Source: Planctomycetota bacterium (GTDB taxonomy: Bacteria; Planctomycetota; UBA11346). Taken from it: a stretch of 37,138 nucleotides of DNA. Below are positions 33,447-37,138 of this stretch, in pieces. The translations under genes and the position numbers were made by a program. Under the pieces are notes generated by a model. That model was given only the letters and a program-made list of their open reading frames with translations. It made no database searches and was not told the DNA's origin. Each line of letters starts with the position of its first letter. Positions within the stretch are counted from its first letter, which is position 1. Where the stretch lies: NCBI GenBank assembly GCA_023150565.1, contig JAKLKR010000009.1:1-37138 (forward strand). Reading direction: 5' to 3'.

Positions 33447-35429
33447 ATGGCCGAACTCCGCTTCGACGGCAGCGAGCTGGTCGCTGCCAACCCCGACATC
33501 GAACGCCGCTGGCGGCTGGAGGGCGGCACCCTGCGCGCCACCGTGCTGACCGACCGAGTCAGCGGACGCGCCTGGCTGGCGCCCTGCGACGGTCCGGGGA
33601 TGGTGCCGCCGGGCGGCGCCCCGTCCGCGCCGCTGCGGGTGGCCTGGCTGCCCGAGCCCGAACCGGTGCTGCCGGTCGAGGAGCCGGCCGAGCGCGGCAT
33701 GCTGGAAGTGGTGGGCGCCGACGGGCGCGGCTGGCGCCTGCACCTGCGCGTGCCGCTGGCCGGCGCCTGCGTCACCTGCCGGCTCGAGCTGGTGGGCGTG
33801 GCCGCCGCCGGCGCCGCCACCGCCGCCGGCACCACCGCCAGCGGCATCGAGGAGGACGCCCCCGCCGCCGCCAAGGCCGGCGACGCCCAGGACCGCTGCG
33901 AACACCTGGTGCTCGCCGCCCACCACCTCGAAATGGTCGAGGTGCGCCTGCAGGACCAGACCGATGGCCACGACAACCTCGCCCAGGAGCTGCGCTGGCG
34001 CCTGGCGCCCGGCTGCCGCAACGCCGTGCGCGGCTGCCTGGCGGCGGTCGAGGACATGCTCGGCGGCGACGGGGTGGTGCTGGTCAAGCACGCCCCGCTG
34101 CCCTACGCCCGCCCCTGCCCGCAGGGCGACGACCTGCGCGCCGAGCACCACCGCATCGAGCTGCTCGGCCACGGCTGCGGCGACCGCCTGCAGGGCTACG
34201 CCTGGAGCGTGCTGCTGTACCGCGGCGGGGCCTGGGGCCGCGCCGCCGCCCTGCACCGCTGGCAGCGCAGCCTGCGCGCCTTCGACCCGGCGCGCGACGG
34301 GCGCTTCATCACCAACACCTGGGGCGACCGCAACCGCGACGGGCGCCTGGGCGACGGCTTCATCGCCCAGGAGATCGCCGCCGGCACCCGCCTGGGCGCC
34401 GACGTCTGCCAGATCGACGACGGCTGGCAGCAGGGCATCACCGCCAACTCGGTGGAGCGCGCCAAGGGCGGGGTGTGGATCGGCTTCTGGGCCGCCGACC
34501 CGCAGTTCTGGCAGCCCCATCCCCAGCGCTTCCCGGCCGGGCTGGAGCCGGTGGCGGCGGCGGCGCGGGCGGCGGCCATGGGCTTCGGCCTGTGGTTCGC
34601 CCCCGACAGCGCCGACAGCTTCGCCAACTGGCGCAAGGACGCCGACACCGTGCTCGATATGCACCGCCGGCTGGGGGTGCGCCACCTCAAGGTCGACGGG
34701 GTCAAGGCGCACAGCAAGCTGGCCGAGGAGCGCCTGCGCGCCTTCATCCACGCCGTGCTGCGGGAATCAGCCGGCGCGGTGGTGATCGACCTCGACATCA
34801 CCGCCGAGGTGCGGCCGGGCTACTTCGGCCCCGGTGCGATCGAGGCCGGGGTGCTGTTCGTGCAGAACCGCTACACCGACTGGCACCGCTGGTGGCCGCA
34901 CACCACCCTGCGCAACCTCTGGCAGCTCGCCTGGCATGTGCCGCCGCAGCGCCTGCGCATGGAGTTCCTCAATCCGGCGCGCCACCAGGAGCTGTACGCC
35001 GGCGATCCCCTCGCGCCCATGGCCTGGCCGCTCGACTACGGCTTCGCCGCGGTGGCGGTGGCGAACCCGCTGGGCTGGTTCGAGGCCGCGAACCTGCCCC
35101 CAGCGATGGCTGACGCCCTCGCCCCGGTGGTGGCGGCCTGGCGCCGCCAGCGCGCGGAACTGCACGGCGGCACCATCCTGCCCATCGGCAGCTGCCCGCG
35201 CGGCGACGCCTGGACCGGCTTCTGCTCGCTGGGCGGCGGGGTGGCGCACGTGCTCGCCTTCCGCGAACGCAACCAGGCCGGGACGCACACCTATACCTTG
35301 CCGCCAGGGGTGCCCACCGGCGCGCCGGTGGCGCTGGTGGCCGGCCGCGGCAGCGCCGCCTGGGACGGCGACGCGCTGCGCGTCACCATCCCGCAGGCGA
35401 TGGACTGGGCGTGGGTGCGCCTCGGCTGA
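33447..35429 (+). CDS. alpha-galactosidase-like glycoside hydrolase (GH36/clan GH-D)
   Basis: A 660-aa protein without a signal peptide, so probably cytoplasmic. It has an N-terminal beta-sandwich (about 1-270), a TIM barrel starting FITNTWGDRNRDGR, the clan hallmark DVCQIDDGWQQG (about 325), MGFGLWFAPDSADS, and the nucleophile-type segment HLKVDGVKA (Asp about 417). The acid/base segment, usually a C.xGRxD pattern, reads DLDITAEVRPGYFG, so the acid/base is uncertain. It lies downstream of the Gfo/Idh/MocA gene in the same direction and presumably releases galactose or a related sugar for it. Confidence 0.87.
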   Translation: MAELRFDGSELVAANPDIERRWRLEGGTLRATVLTDRVSGRAWLAPCDGPGMVPPGGAPSAPLRVAWLPEPEPVLPVEEPAERGMLEVVGADGRGWRLHLRVPLAGACVTCRLELVGVAAAGAATAAGTTASGIEEDAPAAAKAGDAQDRCEHLVLAAHHLEMVEVRLQDQTDGHDNLAQELRWRLAPGCRNAVRGCLAAVEDMLGGDGVVLVKHAPLPYARPCPQGDDLRAEHHRIELLGHGCGDRLQGYAWSVLLYRGGAWGRAAALHRWQRSLRAFDPARDGRFITNTWGDRNRDGRLGDGFIAQEIAAGTRLGADVCQIDDGWQQGITANSVERAKGGVWIGFWAADPQFWQPHPQRFPAGLEPVAAAARAAAMGFGLWFAPDSADSFANWRKDADTVLDMHRRLGVRHLKVDGVKAHSKLAEERLRAFIHAVLRESAGAVVIDLDITAEVRPGYFGPGAIEAGVLFVQNRYTDWHRWWPHTTLRNLWQLAWHVPPQRLRMEFLNPARHQELYAGDPLAPMAWPLDYGFAAVAVANPLGWFEAANLPPAMADALAPVVAAWRRQRAELHGGTILPIGSCPRGDAWTGFCSLGGGVAHVLAFRERNQAGTHTYTLPPGVPTGAPVALVAGRGSAAWDGDALRVTIPQAMDWAWVRLG

Positions 35430-35491
35430 AGCCTCATGGCGATAAGCCAAGGCCATGCGAGTGCCGTGGAGGGCTCTTTCGGAGCGTCGAC

Positions 35492-35562
35492 GCCCACGTC
35501 GACGCCGCGGTGACGCTGCCATGGTCCCAGATCGGCGCACCAGAGACTCCGTCGACGTGGGC
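35492..35562. repeat. 13-bp perfect inverted repeat in gap after the GH36 gene
   Basis: GCCCACGTCGACG (35492-35504) is the exact reverse complement of CGTCGACGTGGGC (35550-35562), with 45 bases between. It is part of the 220-base gene-free stretch 35430-35649 between two convergent genes, where nothing else was recognised. Confidence 0.5.
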
Positions 35563-35649
35563 GGCGACTTTGGCAACCGTGACTTGCTGGGTCAAGGTCG
35601 CCGCCCTCAAGGACTCTAGCGCCATTGCCGCGAGCGGCGGCATGCGCCG

Positions 35650-35829
35650 CTACCGCTTCATGTAGTCCCACAGCTCGTCGCGAGTCATGCCCTTTCCATG
35701 CTTCGGGGGGGCTTCGTCGGGGGCGAAGGCCCACAGCAGCCACGCGATCAACGCCAGGAGCGCAGCGAAACCCAATGTCCCCAGCCAGCGTCCGTGCCGG
35801 GCCAGCCAGGACGGGCGATCGTCGCTCAT
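35650..35829 (-). CDS. small single-pass membrane protein (59 aa)
   Basis: Starts MSDDRPSWLARHGRW, then has one hydrophobic helix (about 16-36, FAALLALIAWLLWAF), a short linker (PDEAPPKHGKG) and an amphipathic tail ending TRDELWDYMKR. It begins 17 bases after the CheY-like stop in the same direction, so it is probably co-transcribed. Its TM-with-positive-flanks pattern and low-frequency codons such as TTG and ACA support a real gene, but there is no strong Shine-Dalgarno sequence. No family was recognised. Confidence 0.65.
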   Translation of the reverse strand: MSDDRPSWLARHGRWLGTLGFAALLALIAWLLWAFAPDEAPPKHGKGMTRDELWDYMKR

Positions 35830-35846
35830 GCCGGGGCCGCCCCGCG

Positions 35847-36212
35847 CTAGGCGAGGTGCTTGGCGAGCTTCTCTTTGAAGCGGTCGGGGGTGAAGGGCTT
35901 GGCGAGGTAGTTGTTCGCGCCCGCCAGCACCGCCTCCTTGACCTTGTCCGCCGAACCTTCGGTGGTGATCATGATGATCGGCACCGCCTTATCGATGGCG
36001 CGGATCGCCTTGACCATGCTCAGACCGTCCATGTTGGGCATGTTCCAGTCGCTCAGCACGCAGTTGATGCCGCCGCCCTTGAACTTCTCAACCCCTTCCA
36101 GCCCGTCCGAGGCCTCGACCACGTTGACGTCGAAGCCCGCCTCCTTGAGGTTCTTGATCACGATCTTGCGCATCATCGCAGAATCGTCGACGACCAGTAC
36201 GTTCTTGGGCAT
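35847..36212 (-). CDS. CheY-like single-domain response regulator
   Basis: A 121-aa lone receiver domain: MPKNVLVVDDSAMMRKIVIK (acidic pair DD), phospho-acceptor Asp in LSDWNMPNMDG (about 56), Thr in IMITTEGS and Lys in YLAKPFTPDRF. Sequence and length are those of CheY-type regulators, which carry phosphate from a kinase to a target such as a flagellar or pilus motor or an enzyme. No kinase is adjacent. Lower GC and more Lys than its neighbours suggest strong conservation or higher expression. A clear promoter lies upstream (36248-36277). Confidence 0.93.
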   Translation of the reverse strand: MPKNVLVVDDSAMMRKIVIKNLKEAGFDVNVVEASDGLEGVEKFKGGGINCVLSDWNMPNMDGLSMVKAIRAIDKAVPIIMITTEGSADKVKEAVLAGANNYLAKPFTPDRFKEKLAKHLA

Positions 36213-36247
36213 GGGCTTCTCGCTGGGAAGGACCGGGGCGTGAACGG

Positions 36248-36277
36248 AGTATAGATGCTGAAGTGGGGCGCTGGCAA
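36248..36277 (-). promoter_or_regulatory. sigma70-type promoter of the cheY-like gene
   Basis: On the minus strand TTGCCA (36277-36272) and TATACT (36253-36248) are separated by 18 bases. Transcription would start about 30 bases before the ATG at 36212. Confidence 0.65.
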
Positions 36278-36285
36278 GGGGCAGC

Positions 36286-37138
36286 CTACGGCGGGGGCAG
36301 CTGGGCCGGATCGGCTCCCGCCCCGTCACCCGCCACCCCGGGCAGGCCCACCGCCGGGGCGCGGCAGCGGATCTGCTGCCAGCGCCAGAGCGGATCGACC
36401 GGGCCGACCCAGCTGGCGGCGGCCTCGCCGGCGACCAGGGTCAGGCGCTCGGCGCGCACCAGCGCGGTGCCGTGCGCGCGCAGGGCGACGGTGGCACCGC
36501 CAAGTTCGACGTCCTCGATGTCGGCGGGCGAGACCCGCTCCAGCTCGAGGGCATGGCCGGCGCCGAGGGCGTCGATCGCCACCCCGCCCAGGCGCAGGCT
36601 GCCGCCGCGCAGCACCGCCGTGCCGCGCAGGCGGCTCTGGCGAACCTCGATCTGGGCCTGCTCGCCGGCCAGGGCCGGCCGGCGGCCGCCATCGATGGAG
36701 CAGGCGGTCAGTCGCAGCAGGGCCTGGGGACCGGCATCGCAGCCGCCGGCGATGCGGCAGCGCTCCAGTTCCAGCTTGCCGGCCACGATCGCCCCCGGCT
36801 GGCCGCGCAGCGAGCAGCCGCGCAGCAGCAGGCGCGCGCCCGAGAGCACCTCGACCGCCGCCACATGGTCGGCCACCAGCTCCACCCCCTCCACCAGGGC
36901 GCCATCGCAACCCGGCTCGCAGCGCAGGGCAGGCACCCCGGCAGCGCCGCCCAGCACCACCCCGGGGGCGCCGGCGCGCAGCACCAGGCCGCCATGGCCG
37001 GCACCCAGGCGCAGCCCGCCGGGATAGGCGCCGGGGGCGAGCACCAGCTCGCGGGAGCGACCGGGGCTGAGCGCGGCGTCGGCGAGCAGGGCGGCGAGGG
37101 TGGCCGGGGTGGCCTGGCGGTGGGCGGCACCCGTGCCC
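36286..37138 (-). CDS. right-handed beta-helix-like protein, 5' end outside window
   Basis: The C-terminal 283 residues of a protein whose start lies beyond the right edge. ATLAALLADAAL and SRELVLAPGAYPGGLRLG resemble the entry of pectate-lyase-like parallel beta-helix proteins (..v.v.pG.Y.g..). The rest is a regular alternation of short hydrophobic strands with Gly turns (for example ARLLLRGCSLRGQPG, KLELERCRIAGG, ALLRLTACSIDGG), consistent with helix coils of about 20-24 residues. Such proteins are usually exported and bind or cleave polysaccharide, but no catalytic residues are assignable. It ends 8 bases upstream of the cheY promoter -35. Confidence 0.72.
   Translation of the reverse strand, partial: GTGAAHRQATPATLAALLADAALSPGRSRELVLAPGAYPGGLRLGAGHGGLVLRAGAPGVVLGGAAGVPALRCEPGCDGALVEGVELVADHVAAVEVLSGARLLLRGCSLRGQPGAIVAGKLELERCRIAGGCDAGPQALLRLTACSIDGGRRPALAGEQAQIEVRQSRLRGTAVLRGGSLRLGGVAIDALGAGHALELERVSPADIEDVELGGATVALRAHGTALVRAERLTLVAGEAAASWVGPVDPLWRWQQIRCRAPAVGLPGVAGDGAGADPAQLPPP

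Noticed and set aside
1-37138. tRNA or rRNA genes
   Set aside because: No cloverleaf pattern with GTTCGA-type arm and no rRNA-like conserved stretch was recognised on either strand, though this was by eye only.

Overview
The window is very GC-rich DNA (about 70-75% by eye) with strong codon-position bias, so many antisense frames stay open by chance. Thirty genes are supported. No gene-free stretch exceeds 300 bases; the longest are about 238 bases (7660-7897), 220 (35430-35649) and 204 (406-609). Secreted glycan-active proteins, LacI regulators paired with single type II pseudopilins of the H-X9-DG style, and signal-peptide lipoproteins suggest a didermic environmental bacterium of the Planctomycetota/Lentisphaerota/Armatimonadota kind. 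This taxonomic guess is weak.

Left part (1-7659): a partial DUF4410-like lipoprotein gene with an apparent frameshift (minus), thrS, a gene fusing a REP-associated tyrosine transposase (RAYT) to an RsmB/NOP-type RNA m5C methyltransferase through in-frame REP repeats, an M48 metallopeptidase, and on the minus strand a histidine kinase/response regulator pair.

Central carbohydrate region (7898-21625): two LacI-centred modules. The minus module holds a polysaccharide-deacetylase-like protein, LacI regulator 1, a BNR-repeat lipoprotein, a DUF4380-like secreted protein and a pseudopilin. The same 14-bp operator-like word sits in the promoters of the first and last genes with the same spacing. The plus module is LacI regulator 2, pseudopilin, LamG-like protein and a very large GH2-like protein, with a nitrilase-superfamily gene divergent to it. 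Regulator 2 has a promoter overlapped by a 22-bp palindrome that reaches into its own start codon.

Defence region (21667-26570): the most notable content. A HEAT/ARM-like protein, a winged-helix/SWIM zinc-finger protein and a retron-type reverse transcriptase lie in one operon. Between the SWIM and RT genes is a structured stretch with a1/a2 inverted repeats, a hairpin with a GTTTC loop and a long msd-like hairpin. This is interpreted as a complete retron of the RT + ARM + WHSWIM architecture (type XIII, as I recall the classification), with a predicted msr-msd RNA at 25097-25243.

Right part (26571-37138): a divergent REP pair separates the retron from a tightly overlapping minus operon (AraC regulator, OppF-like ATPase, cyclophilin, NodB deacetylase, degenerate YyaL/DUF255 protein). 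Divergent to it are a Gfo/Idh/MocA oxidoreductase and a GH36-like alpha-galactosidase. The window ends with a CheY-like receiver, a 59-aa membrane protein and a partial beta-helix-like protein. RAYT-type REP elements recur at 3142-3304, 11879-11911 and 26611-26690.
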